A stretch of 61,509 nucleotides of DNA from JAAYQU01 sp037441445 (GTDB taxonomy: Bacteria > Bacteroidota > Bacteroidia > Bacteroidales > Salinivirgaceae), in the NCBI GenBank assembly GCA_037441445.1, contig JBBISE010000011.1:1-61509 (forward strand), written 5' to 3'. Within the stretch, counting starts at the first letter, position 1; the number at the start of each line of letters is the position of its first letter. The translations under genes were made by a program, and so were the position numbers. Positions 7,849 through 16,519 of this stretch are shown here, piece after piece. Below the pieces are notes generated by a model that was not told the DNA's origin, did no database searches, and saw only the letters and a list, made by a program, of their open reading frames with translations.

Positions 7849-8385
7849 ATGATGGGAAATTGCGAAAATAAAAGGGTCTATTTTGGTGTCATTTTACCCG
7901 AAAATTTACCATTGGATACTGAAAATCAGCGGAATTTAATAATACAGCTGCTTCTAAATCAACGAATTCCTGTAAATAGAGTACAAAGCATCATAAATAA
8001 TGGAAAGTATTGGAGAGTTGTATCGGAACTTGACACGAAATTCAATTTGAGTATCGGGAAAGTCTCGTCTTTTGATCCTCAGGACAAGCAAGAGGGTAAA
8101 AAACGAGTGCGTAAAAGTGAGGTTGCTCGTTATAAATGGTTTAAACAAAGATTACACAGTTGGATTGTGGAGTTTTCAGTTCCCACACACCAAGAACTGA
8201 AAACTCTTGCTCAGGAACTTGATATTGATTATTCTGTTTTGATAGATGACTTGTTTTCAATCGTAAATGAATACTCTTTACCAAAGCAAAAATTCATTGA
8301 AACATTTAAAGTACTATCTATTGAAATTAATAATGAGCAAATCAATAAACTGCTCGATCAGTTTCGCGGAATAAACGAAAATTAA
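7849..8385 (+). CDS. Unrecognised soluble protein, partner of the preceding gene
   Basis: A 178-residue protein without signal peptide or membrane segment; an alternative ATG lies one codon downstream. It has a basic middle segment (KKRVRKSEVARYKWFKQR) followed by a helical C-terminal half. No family is recognised. It forms a tight two-gene unit with the tail-anchored protein and ends at a bidirectional terminator. The pair is visibly richer in A and T than the flanking nfeD and mnmE genes, which is compatible with horizontal acquisition. Confidence 0.6.
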   Translation: MMGNCENKRVYFGVILPENLPLDTENQRNLIIQLLLNQRIPVNRVQSIINNGKYWRVVSELDTKFNLSIGKVSSFDPQDKQEGKKRVRKSEVARYKWFKQRLHSWIVEFSVPTHQELKTLAQELDIDYSVLIDDLFSIVNEYSLPKQKFIETFKVLSIEINNEQINKLLDQFRGINEN

Positions 8386-8425
8386 AAGCAAGATTAAAAA
8401 TCAGATTTTTATATTTCTATAAATT

Positions 8426-8455
8426 AAGGGACTGTAAAAATGCGGTCCCTTTTTT
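8426..8455. terminator. Bidirectional terminator between convergent genes
   Basis: AAGGGAC (8426-8432) pairs perfectly with GTCCCTT (8445-8451) around a 12-nt loop, and T tracts continue the right arm. It separates the plus-strand unknown pair from the minus-strand NfeD-like protease gene. Confidence 0.8.
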
Positions 8456-9842
8456 ATACCTCCCTCACATACAACTGTGCCATCTCAACCTTCACAACCT
8501 TTATTTTTGTGCCCGATTCAACAAATCCATCCAATGCTTTGGCGTCATATTGTTTGCCGTTAATCTCAATCACTCCCGAGGGGCGCAAATCCGTAACCGC
8601 AATGCCAAACGTCCCAGCCAGGCTTTTTATGGATTGGTCAATCCCAATGTAACCTTCGTTTGTGTTTTGGACAGTGTTTAGCGCCAGGTTGGAAAACCTC
8701 GATGATTTGAACAGCTTACCTCCAAGCCAGATGCTCAAGAACAATGAAAGCGTCGAAACCATGGTTACCATGAAGAATGACCGTCCCAGAATTCCCCAGA
8801 AAACGGGCGAATATTCGTATTCCAGAGTATCAATCATGGCCATAGATAAGCCGGTAATCATTAAAAGGGCCCCAGCAGTCCCAAGAACTCCAAATCCGGG
8901 TGTGAAAAATATTTCAGTAATCAGCAAAACAACGCCAATAACGAAAACAATGATTTCCCAGTGGGCTGCAATGCCTTCAATGTACAAAGGAACAAAATAT
9001 AAAAGGGTGGCAATGACCGAAGCTGCCAGGGCAAATCCAATTCCCGGAGTCTGAAGTTCGAAATAAATTCCTCCGATAATAATCATGATCAGAATACCTT
9101 GGATTACCGGATTTATGAAGAAATGAATAATGTAATCGACTGGTTTCAACTCCTGTTTTTTCATCACAAAAGGTTGCATAACATGTTTCGAAAGAATTTC
9201 GTCAATGTTTTTCACCTCGCCTTCGCAATAGCCGTGTTTAATAGCTTCCTTCGTTGTGAATGCCAGAACTTTACCCTTTTCTGAAATGCCTTCCACTTCC
9301 ATGTCGGGGTCAACCATCGCCTGGGCAATCTGTGGATCGCGTTTCCAGACAAGAGTGGTGTCTTTACCGTTGATAAGGGTGTCCGCTCCGTGTGATTCGG
9401 CGGTGGCACGCATCAACGATCGCATGTAACTCTGGTATTTGTCGGGCAAAGGTTCGCCGGTTTGGTTCACCACAGTTGCCGATCCGATGCTGCCACCGGG
9501 TTTCATGAAAATTTTCTTTGCCGATATGGAAATCAAAGCCCCTGCCGAAGCAGCGTTGTTGTCAACAAAAACCCAAACCGGAATTTCGCTGTTCAGAATA
9601 GCCGTGCGAATGCTGTCAGCTGCGTTCAGAAGGCCTCCGTATGTGTTCATGTGAATGAGAATCAATCCGGCGTTCCACTCCTTTGACTCTTTCATCGCCT
9701 TTTCGGTTTTTCGCCACGAGTCGGGCCCAATATCCTCCAAAAGGTCATACTGATATATCCGCAACGTGTCTGAAGGCAGACTGTCCGAGGCATTTAATGT
9801 GCCAATAAAAACCAGTATGAGAAAGCTAAAAATGAGTTTCAT
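8454..9842 (-). CDS. NfeD-family membrane-bound serine protease (ClpP-class)
   Basis: A 462-residue full-length NfeD protein. A signal peptide (1-18) leads into a ClpP-class protease domain with the Ser-Lys dyad at S99 (NNAASAG) and K135 (PDKYQS). Four or more membrane helices follow (about 230-390), then a C-terminal OB-fold NfeD domain (about 400-462). In archaeal relatives the protease cleaves stomatin-type membrane proteins; no stomatin gene is adjacent here, so the substrate is unknown. The protease domain should face the periplasm. The start lies 3 bp after the mqnA stop, so the two form an operon even though their functions look unrelated. Confidence 0.88.
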   Translation of the reverse strand: MKLIFSFLILVFIGTLNASDSLPSDTLRIYQYDLLEDIGPDSWRKTEKAMKESKEWNAGLILIHMNTYGGLLNAADSIRTAILNSEIPVWVFVDNNAASAGALISISAKKIFMKPGGSIGSATVVNQTGEPLPDKYQSYMRSLMRATAESHGADTLINGKDTTLVWKRDPQIAQAMVDPDMEVEGISEKGKVLAFTTKEAIKHGYCEGEVKNIDEILSKHVMQPFVMKKQELKPVDYIIHFFINPVIQGILIMIIIGGIYFELQTPGIGFALAASVIATLLYFVPLYIEGIAAHWEIIVFVIGVVLLITEIFFTPGFGVLGTAGALLMITGLSMAMIDTLEYEYSPVFWGILGRSFFMVTMVSTLSLFLSIWLGGKLFKSSRFSNLALNTVQNTNEGYIGIDQSIKSLAGTFGIAVTDLRPSGVIEINGKQYDAKALDGFVESGTKIKVVKVEMAQLYVREV

Positions 9843-9845
9843 AAT

Positions 9846-10616
9846 CTACTTTTTTAATGTCGTTGCCAAAGTTAGGAATTTTTCGATTGCTTTTTGCCGT
9901 TCCTCATTCAATTCAAATTGAATGCAGTGGTCGAGATAATGCTTTATCTCTTTGTTCCCTAATCGTTTGGGATTGTTGTATTTTTCAATGGCCAAATCCG
10001 TGTTTTGCAATCCCCAACGTAAAGCATTCTGCAGAACGTCAGTTGTTTCGGCGGAAACCTTGTTCCGGACCACCCAAACGGCAAAGGCAAAGGGAAGTCC
10101 GGTAAAATCATTCCATGCCGAGGCTAAATCGGTGGCATGACTAAATGTTTTTTGTATTTCAAAACAGCGGTCGCCAATAATTAACACCGCACTGTCGTTG
10201 GGAATCTGCTGAATAGTTGTTTCCGGCGAAAGTTGCTCGTATTGTAGTTTTAGTTGCCAGTGCTTTTCAATTAAAATCCTGGCCAGCAAGACCGAAGTTG
10301 TTGACTGATAGTCAAGTAGTAACTTTTTTACTTTCGACAAAGGCGAATGGCTGAAAATCATGACAGTACAAACATGGTTACCAGCACCGATGCAAAAATT
10401 GGTAACAATCTTATAATCAGTCATTGACAAGAGTCCGCCCACTGGAAGAAGCCCCATGGACACATCCCCTGAAATTATTTTCCGTGCGCACTCAGCCGGA
10501 TAATCCAATTGGGGCTCGAACACGGTCTTTGCCTCTGTAAAGTGTTCTATTCCATACAGAAAAGGCCATGTGTTAATGTAAGAAACGACGGATATGGGCT
10601 GACTGGATGCTAACAT
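9846..10616 (-). CDS. mqnA: Chorismate dehydratase MqnA (futalosine menaquinone pathway)
   Basis: A 256-residue protein of the MqnA/MqnD periplasmic-binding-like fold. Family features include VVSYINTWPFLYG near the N-terminus, GDVSMGLLPVGGL at about 50-62 and a hinge segment ending in GDRCFE. MqnA converts chorismate to 3-enolpyruvylbenzoate, the first committed step of the futalosine route to menaquinone. The length and the N-terminal motif fit MqnA better than MqnD. A UbiD-family decarboxylase at 47662 fits a late step of the same pathway. It is the first gene of a two-gene operon with the NfeD protease. Confidence 0.85.
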   Translation of the reverse strand: MLASSQPISVVSYINTWPFLYGIEHFTEAKTVFEPQLDYPAECARKIISGDVSMGLLPVGGLLSMTDYKIVTNFCIGAGNHVCTVMIFSHSPLSKVKKLLLDYQSTTSVLLARILIEKHWQLKLQYEQLSPETTIQQIPNDSAVLIIGDRCFEIQKTFSHATDLASAWNDFTGLPFAFAVWVVRNKVSAETTDVLQNALRWGLQNTDLAIEKYNNPKRLGNKEIKHYLDHCIQFELNEERQKAIEKFLTLATTLKK

Positions 10617-10638
10617 TGCTGCTGTTATTATTTCGATT

Positions 10639-10646
10639 CAAAGATA
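10639..10646 (-). promoter_or_regulatory. -7 element upstream of mqnA
   Basis: On the minus strand this reads TATCTTTG, matching TAnnTTTG, 22 bp before the mqnA ATG. No TTTG is seen at the expected -33 position. Confidence 0.4.
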
Positions 10647-10733
10647 ACCAAAATAGGAATTCCGAAATAAAGAATCCGAAATTTACTTCTTCAACCTGGC
10701 CGGTCAATCCACCCTAAAATCAACATATTTTTC

Positions 10734-10741
10734 TACCTTTG
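10734..10741 (+). promoter_or_regulatory. -7 element upstream of purB
   Basis: TACCTTTG matches the TAnnTTTG consensus, 21 bp before the purB ATG. No clear -33 element is seen. Confidence 0.4.
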
Positions 10742-10762
10742 CCATTAAAATTTCTTTGAACC

Positions 10763-12115
10763 ATGGAGAACTTGTCTTTGCTTGCTGTTTCGCCGGTCGA
10801 TGGCCGTTATCATGCTCAAACACAAGAACTTTCCGATTATCTGTCGGAATACGCCATCATTAAATACCGTGTCTGGGTCGAAATTGAATATTTTATTGCC
10901 TTGTGCGAATTGCCTTTACCGCAACTGCGCGATTTCGATAAGGCCAATTTCGAAAAACTGCGGTTACTGTATCAGGAGTTTACTATTAAGGACGCCGCAC
11001 GGGTAAAGGAAATCGAGAAAATTACCAACCACGATGTCAAGGCGGTTGAGTATTTTATCAAGGAAAAGCTTTCGGGTCTGAAAATGGAGAAATATCTCGA
11101 ATTTATTCATTTTGGACTTACGTCACAGGATATAAACAATACGGCCTTCCCTGCAGCCTTTCGTGATGCTGTCAATGAGGTTTATTCACCGCTACTTGGA
11201 AAAATAATTACCGAACTGGAACTGAAAGTGGCCGAGTGGGAAGACGTACCCATGCTTGCCCGTACCCACGGCCAACCAGCTTCTCCAACTCGTTTGGGAA
11301 AAGAAATTGCCGTTTTTGTTGAGCGTTTGGCAAAGCAACGCGAGCTGTTGAAATCTATCCCTGCCAGCGGAAAATTTGGTGGTGCAACCGGTAATTTCAA
11401 CGCGCATCACGCGGCTTATCCTAACATTGACTGGGTAGCCTTTGCCAACAATTTTGTACATGGCTACCTGAAATTAGAGCGTTTGCAAACCACAACCCAA
11501 ATAGCGCATTACGACGATATGGCAACCCTTTTTGACAACCTTAGCCGTATCAACACCATTTTACTTGATTTTTGCCGCGACATGTGGACTTATATTTCCA
11601 TGGATTATTTCAAGCAACGTATAAAAAAGGGAGAAGTGGGTTCATCGGCAATGCCACACAAGGTCAACCCCATAGATTTTGAGAATGCCGAGGGAAATCT
11701 GGGTTATGCCAATGCCATTTTAGGACATTTATCAGCAAAACTGCCCATAAGCCGCCTGCAACGCGACCTGACCGATTCAACCGTACTGCGCAATATTGGA
11801 GTTCCCCTTGGACACACCATCATAGCGCTGAAAAGTATCCAGAAAGGGCTGAACAAAGTAATTCTGAACTTCGATAAAATCAACGCTGACCTTGAAAGTA
11901 ACTGGAGCGTGGTGGCAGAGGGGATACAAACCATTCTGCGCCGCGAGAACTACCCCAATCCCTATGAGGCATTGAAAGATTTGACCCGGACAAACGAACA
12001 GATTACAAAGGATTCCATGAAACGATTCATTGAAACACTCGATGTTTCAGACAAAGTGAAAGAAGAATTGTTAAAACTAACACCACAAAACTATACAGGA
12101 ATTAAACTCACCTAA
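10763..12115 (+). CDS. purB: Adenylosuccinate lyase
   Basis: A 450-residue fumarase/aspartase-superfamily enzyme that cleaves SAICAR and adenylosuccinate in purine synthesis, releasing fumarate. The superfamily signature GSSAMPHKVNPIDFENAEGN lies at about 293-312 and carries the catalytic serine loop. The conserved THGQPASPT segment is at about 172-180 and TSQDINNTA at about 115-123. The N-terminus (LLAVSPVDGRY) is that of the E. coli-type long PurB. It is followed 11 bp later by an ABC exporter gene, so some read-through is likely, although the two are functionally unrelated. Confidence 0.97.
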   Translation: MENLSLLAVSPVDGRYHAQTQELSDYLSEYAIIKYRVWVEIEYFIALCELPLPQLRDFDKANFEKLRLLYQEFTIKDAARVKEIEKITNHDVKAVEYFIKEKLSGLKMEKYLEFIHFGLTSQDINNTAFPAAFRDAVNEVYSPLLGKIITELELKVAEWEDVPMLARTHGQPASPTRLGKEIAVFVERLAKQRELLKSIPASGKFGGATGNFNAHHAAYPNIDWVAFANNFVHGYLKLERLQTTTQIAHYDDMATLFDNLSRINTILLDFCRDMWTYISMDYFKQRIKKGEVGSSAMPHKVNPIDFENAEGNLGYANAILGHLSAKLPISRLQRDLTDSTVLRNIGVPLGHTIIALKSIQKGLNKVILNFDKINADLESNWSVVAEGIQTILRRENYPNPYEALKDLTRTNEQITKDSMKRFIETLDVSDKVKEELLKLTPQNYTGIKLT

Positions 12116-12126
12116 AAACGAATGAG

Positions 12127-13950
12127 ATGCAAAAAATCAGGGCACTTTTAAAATATGTTTTTCCAAAATACACAAAATACGTGGTTTGGCACAGTGTTTT
12201 TGTAATGCTGTCCATTATTTTTAGCCTCTTTTCGCTAACCATGGCAATACCCTTCCTGGGTATTTTGTTCGACAATCAACCATTGGTTGAGCAGCCCGCC
12301 GAGTGGGGTTTTTCCATGCAATCGATAATGCATAATTTCAACTACTTTCTGAGCCAAATAATTCAAGAAGAAGGAAAAATCGAAGCACTTTGGATAATTT
12401 CTATTTTTGTTGTGGTAACGGTACTTCTGAAAACAGGTTTTTTCTATTTAGCGCGTTTTGTCATGATCCGCGTCCGGACAGGCGTTATCGTCGATCTTAG
12501 GAATGCTGTTTATCAAAAGCTGTTGAAACTCCACATGGGTTTCTTTACCAACGAGCGCAAAGGCGACATTATTTCCCGTATGACCAACGATGTAAACGAA
12601 GTTGAGTTCTCCATTGTCCAGTCCATCGAGATTGTATTTAAAGAACCCATGACCATTTTGGTGTACATCATAGCCCTGGTTTACCTAAGCCCCGAGCTGT
12701 CGTTGTTTATGCTGGTTTTGCTTCCGTTAACCGGATTGATTATTGGCCGGATTGGAAAAAGTTTACGCAAAAAATCGGTTATTGCCCAGGATCGACTGGG
12801 AGTTTTAATTTCCATAATCGAAGAAACCCTTGGTGGAATGCGCATTATAAAGGTTTTCAACGCGCAAAACCGGATGAACGATAAATTTCGTAAACACAAC
12901 GACAGTTACAACAAAGTTCTGATGCGCATTTGGCGCAAGCGCGATTTGGCAACCCCGCTAAGCGAATTTATGGGCACTTTGGTTGTTGTAATAATTATGT
13001 GGTATGGCGGTAAAATGGTACTGAGCGGGACTTCGGCCCTCACATCGCAGGATTTTATTGGGTATCTGATTGTCTTTTCACAAATAATTAACCCTGCTAA
13101 AGCTTTCTCAAACGCCTGGTACAACATACAAAAAGGCTTAGCTTCGGCTGAAAGAATTGATTTTATCCTGAAAACCGACCACAAAATTAAAAATCCCGAG
13201 AAACCGCAGGAGTTTAACGAGTTCAAAGAAAAAATCGAATACAGCAATGTTTCTTTCAAATATCAGGAAGACCTGGTGTTAAAAAATATCAACGTAACTA
13301 TTCCCAAAGGGAAAACAGTGGCGCTTGTTGGACAAAGTGGCAGTGGAAAATCGACGTTAGTCGATCTTTTACCACGATTGCACGATGTAACCGAAGGCCG
13401 AATCCTGATTGATGGCATCGATATCCGCCACGTTTTGACAGCCGATTTGCGAGGAAAAATGGGTATTGTAAACCAAGAGCCCATTCTCTTTAACGACAGC
13501 ATTTTCAATAACATAGCTTTTGGAATTGAGAGTGCAACCATGGATCAAGTTGTCGAGGCTGCAAAAATTGCCAATGCGCACGATTTTATTCTGGCAACCC
13601 CTGAAGGTTACGAAACCGTCATTGGCGACCGCGGAAGCAAGCTCAGCGGAGGCCAACGTCAGCGCTTAAGCATTGCCAGGGCAGTGTTGGCCAATCCACC
13701 AATTCTAATTTTGGACGAAGCAACATCAGCTCTCGACACCGAATCGGAGCGCCTTGTTCAGGAGGCCATTACCCGCGTAATGGAAAACCGTACCTCTATT
13801 ATTATTGCACATAGACTGTCCACTATTGTGCACGCCGACGTCATTTGCGTTATGCGCGATGGCGAAATTGTCGAATCAGGTTCGCATGACCAACTGCTGG
13901 CCCTGAATGGAGTTTATAGAAAACTACATGATTTACAAGTGTTTGCTTAA
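12127..13950 (+). CDS. MsbA-like lipid/multidrug ABC exporter (fused TMD-NBD)
   Basis: A 607-residue half-transporter with six membrane helices (about 20-330) and a C-terminal ATPase. Walker A GQSGSGKST is at about 402-410, the ABC signature LSGGQRQ at about 507-513, Walker B LILDEATSALD just after, and the H-loop AHRLST near 560. The architecture is that of MsbA, which flips lipid A core across the inner membrane. The two downstream glycosyltransferase genes and the nearby PagL-like gene make a role in the cell envelope plausible. Export of another lipid or drug cannot be excluded. It works as a homodimer. Confidence 0.88.
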   Translation: MQKIRALLKYVFPKYTKYVVWHSVFVMLSIIFSLFSLTMAIPFLGILFDNQPLVEQPAEWGFSMQSIMHNFNYFLSQIIQEEGKIEALWIISIFVVVTVLLKTGFFYLARFVMIRVRTGVIVDLRNAVYQKLLKLHMGFFTNERKGDIISRMTNDVNEVEFSIVQSIEIVFKEPMTILVYIIALVYLSPELSLFMLVLLPLTGLIIGRIGKSLRKKSVIAQDRLGVLISIIEETLGGMRIIKVFNAQNRMNDKFRKHNDSYNKVLMRIWRKRDLATPLSEFMGTLVVVIIMWYGGKMVLSGTSALTSQDFIGYLIVFSQIINPAKAFSNAWYNIQKGLASAERIDFILKTDHKIKNPEKPQEFNEFKEKIEYSNVSFKYQEDLVLKNINVTIPKGKTVALVGQSGSGKSTLVDLLPRLHDVTEGRILIDGIDIRHVLTADLRGKMGIVNQEPILFNDSIFNNIAFGIESATMDQVVEAAKIANAHDFILATPEGYETVIGDRGSKLSGGQRQRLSIARAVLANPPILILDEATSALDTESERLVQEAITRVMENRTSIIIAHRLSTIVHADVICVMRDGEIVESGSHDQLLALNGVYRKLHDLQVFA

Positions 13951-13960
13951 ATAATTGATA

Positions 13961-14842
13961 ATGAAAGTAACTGGTTTTACGTTCATACGCAACGCCGTAA
14001 AGTTCGACTATCCCATTGTCGAAGCCATAGCCTCTATTCTTCCCATTTGCGACGACTTTGTAGTGGCCGTTGGGAATTCTGATGATGGTACGTTGGATTT
14101 GATTCGTGCAATTAATCCACAGAAAATCAAAGTTATAGAAACTGTTTGGGACGATTCTTTGCGCGAAGGAGGCCGTGTTCTGGCCGACGAAACCAACAAA
14201 GCCTTTGCTGCCATTCCCGATGACAGCGATTGGGCTTTCTATATCCAGGGCGATGAGGTTGTCCACGAAAAATACCTCGATACTATTAAGGCCGCAATGC
14301 TTAACTATATAGACAATCGGGATGTTGATGGATTGCTTTTCAAATACAACCATTTTTACGGTTCCTACGATTACATTGGGAGTTCCTTGAAGTGGTACCG
14401 AAACGAAATTAGAGTTATAAGGAACAACAAATCAATCTATTCCTACAAGGATGCGCAAGGTTTCAGAAAAGGAGACAACCAGAAACTGAAGGTAGTTCCC
14501 GTTGATGCCTGGATGTTCCACTACGGTTGGGTTAAAGACCCCCGGGCCATGCAGCAAAAGCAGGAAACGTTTCACAAACTGTGGCACGATGACAAGTGGG
14601 TAGATGAAAATATTGTAAAAGCACCGGAATTCGATTACCTGGCCAATATCGACCAGCTTGAATTGTATAAAGAAACGCACCCGAAAGTTATGCAAGAACG
14701 CATTGCAGCTACCAATTGGAAATTTGAATACGACATCAGCTTTAACCGAAAAACATGGAAGCAATGGTTGAAGGAGTTTTCACGCAACTATTTGGGGTTT
14801 GATTTTGGTTATAAAAACTATGTTATTTACAAGGGAAAGTAA
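13961..14842 (+). CDS. Family 2-like glycosyltransferase
   Basis: About 293 residues from the ATG at 13961; an in-frame TTG six bases earlier is less likely. The GT-A fold is suggested by the N-terminal strand MKVTGFTFIRNAVKFDYP, the SDDGT motif at about 46-50 and the acidic QGDE at about 93-96, which sits where the metal-binding DxD motif belongs. It is a soluble cytoplasmic enzyme without membrane helices. It starts 10 bp after the MsbA-like gene and overlaps the next glycosyltransferase by one base. It probably adds a sugar to a cell-surface glycan or LPS; the donor and acceptor are unknown. Confidence 0.75.
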   Translation: MKVTGFTFIRNAVKFDYPIVEAIASILPICDDFVVAVGNSDDGTLDLIRAINPQKIKVIETVWDDSLREGGRVLADETNKAFAAIPDDSDWAFYIQGDEVVHEKYLDTIKAAMLNYIDNRDVDGLLFKYNHFYGSYDYIGSSLKWYRNEIRVIRNNKSIYSYKDAQGFRKGDNQKLKVVPVDAWMFHYGWVKDPRAMQQKQETFHKLWHDDKWVDENIVKAPEFDYLANIDQLELYKETHPKVMQERIAATNWKFEYDISFNRKTWKQWLKEFSRNYLGFDFGYKNYVIYKGK

Positions 14843-16476
14843 TGATTATGAAGAGAATAACAGACTTATTTCAGCAACTTTGGGAACAGCGCCCACTACG
14901 GACACTACTTATTCTGGCTTTCACGATTCGACTTGTTTCCGCTATTTTCAGTGGCGGATACGGTATGCACGACGACCATTATTTGGTCATTGAAACTGCC
15001 CAGTCGTGGGTCGATGGCACCGATTACAACAACTGGTTGCCGCAAAGCCAGTTAAAAGACAATCCCGACAGGGAACCTCGTCCCGATGGGCACAGCCTTT
15101 TGTATCCGGGCTTGAATTTCACCTTTTTTTATATCCTTAAAGCCATTGGAATTGAAAATTTCGGCTTTAAAATGTTTCTGTTGAGGCTTTTCCATGCCCT
15201 CTTTTCCTTAATCGTGGTTTATGCCGGTTTTTGCATGGCCAGGATTTTGTCTGACCTGAAAACAGCCAGGTTTATTGGCCTTTTGTTGGCTGTGTTCTGG
15301 TGGATGCCGTTTTTCAGCGTTCGAAATCTGGTTGAAGTGGTGGCCATTCCTCCCATTATGCTGGGTTTGTTGTGGCTTCTTCAAAACAGCATGCAAGATT
15401 ATAAGCTTTGGAGAACCATTGCCGCAGCTATGATAATTGGTATCGCCTTTAGCATACGATTCCAGACCAGCTTCATGGCTGCCGGAATTGGGTTGGTTTT
15501 CCTGCTTCAACGCAGGTGGAAAGATTTGGTTGTCTTTTCGGGTCCATACCTGCTTGCCATAGCAATTGTGCAAGTCGGAATCGACATTTTCATATGGAAA
15601 AGGCCCTTTGCCGAGCTATGGGAATATGTTGTTTACAACATGGAGCATAAAAACAGCTATGGAAACAATGACTATTCCATGTATTTTCTGGTATTACTGG
15701 GATTCATGATTCCTCCAGTTAGTGTGTTGTGGTTTTTTGGGTGGTTGCGCAGCTATCGTCAGTCTCTTATTTTGTGGCTGCCAACAATACTTTTTTTCCT
15801 GTTCCACACCATCTTTCCCAATAAACAGGAACGTTTTATTATTACCATTGCTCCCATGGTCATTGTTTTGGGAGTCCTGGGATGGAACGAGTTAATGCAA
15901 AAGTCCACGTTCTGGAAGAAGCGCCAATCCTTGTACAGGGGGTTTTTAATGGCATTTTGGGTGCTAAACATCATTGCCATTATTCCCGTATCGCTTACAT
16001 TTACCAAGCGTTCCAGGGTGGTTTCCATGGAGTATCTGTCTGACTATAAGCAGGAAATATCGTCAATTTTAATTGAAGACACCAACCGTTCTTCTGTTCC
16101 GTTTTTTCCCATTGCGTATCTGGAAAAATGGGTACCAGTATATAATCTGGCGGCATTACCCGAAAACAAAACACCCGACTCGCATTCAAAACTACGCCGT
16201 GCGACCTGGAATTTCGAGATACAAACCACCGACTATTTCAAGGCAAACGAGGTCGAAAACCCCGATTTTGTGCTTTTCATGGGAAGCAAGAACCTGAAAG
16301 AAAGGGTTGCAGCAATGGAGAAATCATTTGAACTTGAATTTGTTGAAGAGATAAAGGCCGGTTTTGTTGACCGTATTATGGCAGCCATTAACCCGGTCAA
16401 TGTCAACGAATCGGTGTTTATTTACCGAGCCGTAAAATCAAGCGAAAGAATGAGAAAACCGAAATGTTGTTCATAA
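14842..16476 (+). CDS. Polytopic GT-C glycosyltransferase
   Basis: A 544-residue membrane protein with about ten hydrophobic helices. The first periplasmic loop has the acidic catalytic pair (MHDDHYLVI, about 46-54) typical of GT-C enzymes that use polyprenyl-phosphate sugars, such as the Alg9/PIG-B and GT39-type families. The C-terminal 150 residues form a soluble domain. The start overlaps the preceding stop (TAATG), so the genes are translationally coupled; a second ATG lies two codons downstream. It probably adds a sugar on the periplasmic side of the same glycan pathway as its neighbour. Confidence 0.72.
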   Translation: MIMKRITDLFQQLWEQRPLRTLLILAFTIRLVSAIFSGGYGMHDDHYLVIETAQSWVDGTDYNNWLPQSQLKDNPDREPRPDGHSLLYPGLNFTFFYILKAIGIENFGFKMFLLRLFHALFSLIVVYAGFCMARILSDLKTARFIGLLLAVFWWMPFFSVRNLVEVVAIPPIMLGLLWLLQNSMQDYKLWRTIAAAMIIGIAFSIRFQTSFMAAGIGLVFLLQRRWKDLVVFSGPYLLAIAIVQVGIDIFIWKRPFAELWEYVVYNMEHKNSYGNNDYSMYFLVLLGFMIPPVSVLWFFGWLRSYRQSLILWLPTILFFLFHTIFPNKQERFIITIAPMVIVLGVLGWNELMQKSTFWKKRQSLYRGFLMAFWVLNIIAIIPVSLTFTKRSRVVSMEYLSDYKQEISSILIEDTNRSSVPFFPIAYLEKWVPVYNLAALPENKTPDSHSKLRRATWNFEIQTTDYFKANEVENPDFVLFMGSKNLKERVAAMEKSFELEFVEEIKAGFVDRIMAAINPVNVNESVFIYRAVKSSERMRKPKCCS

Positions 16477-16492
16477 GGTTTTATTTATTGAT

Positions 16493-16500
16493 TATCTTTG
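16493..16500 (+). promoter_or_regulatory. -7 element upstream of the AAA ATPase pair
   Basis: TATCTTTG matches TAnnTTTG and lies 20 bp before the ATPase start, just after the glycosyltransferase stop. This suggests that the ATPase and its partner have their own promoter and are not part of the glycosyltransferase operon. Confidence 0.4.
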
Positions 16501-16519
16501 TAATACACAACGTCAAGCT

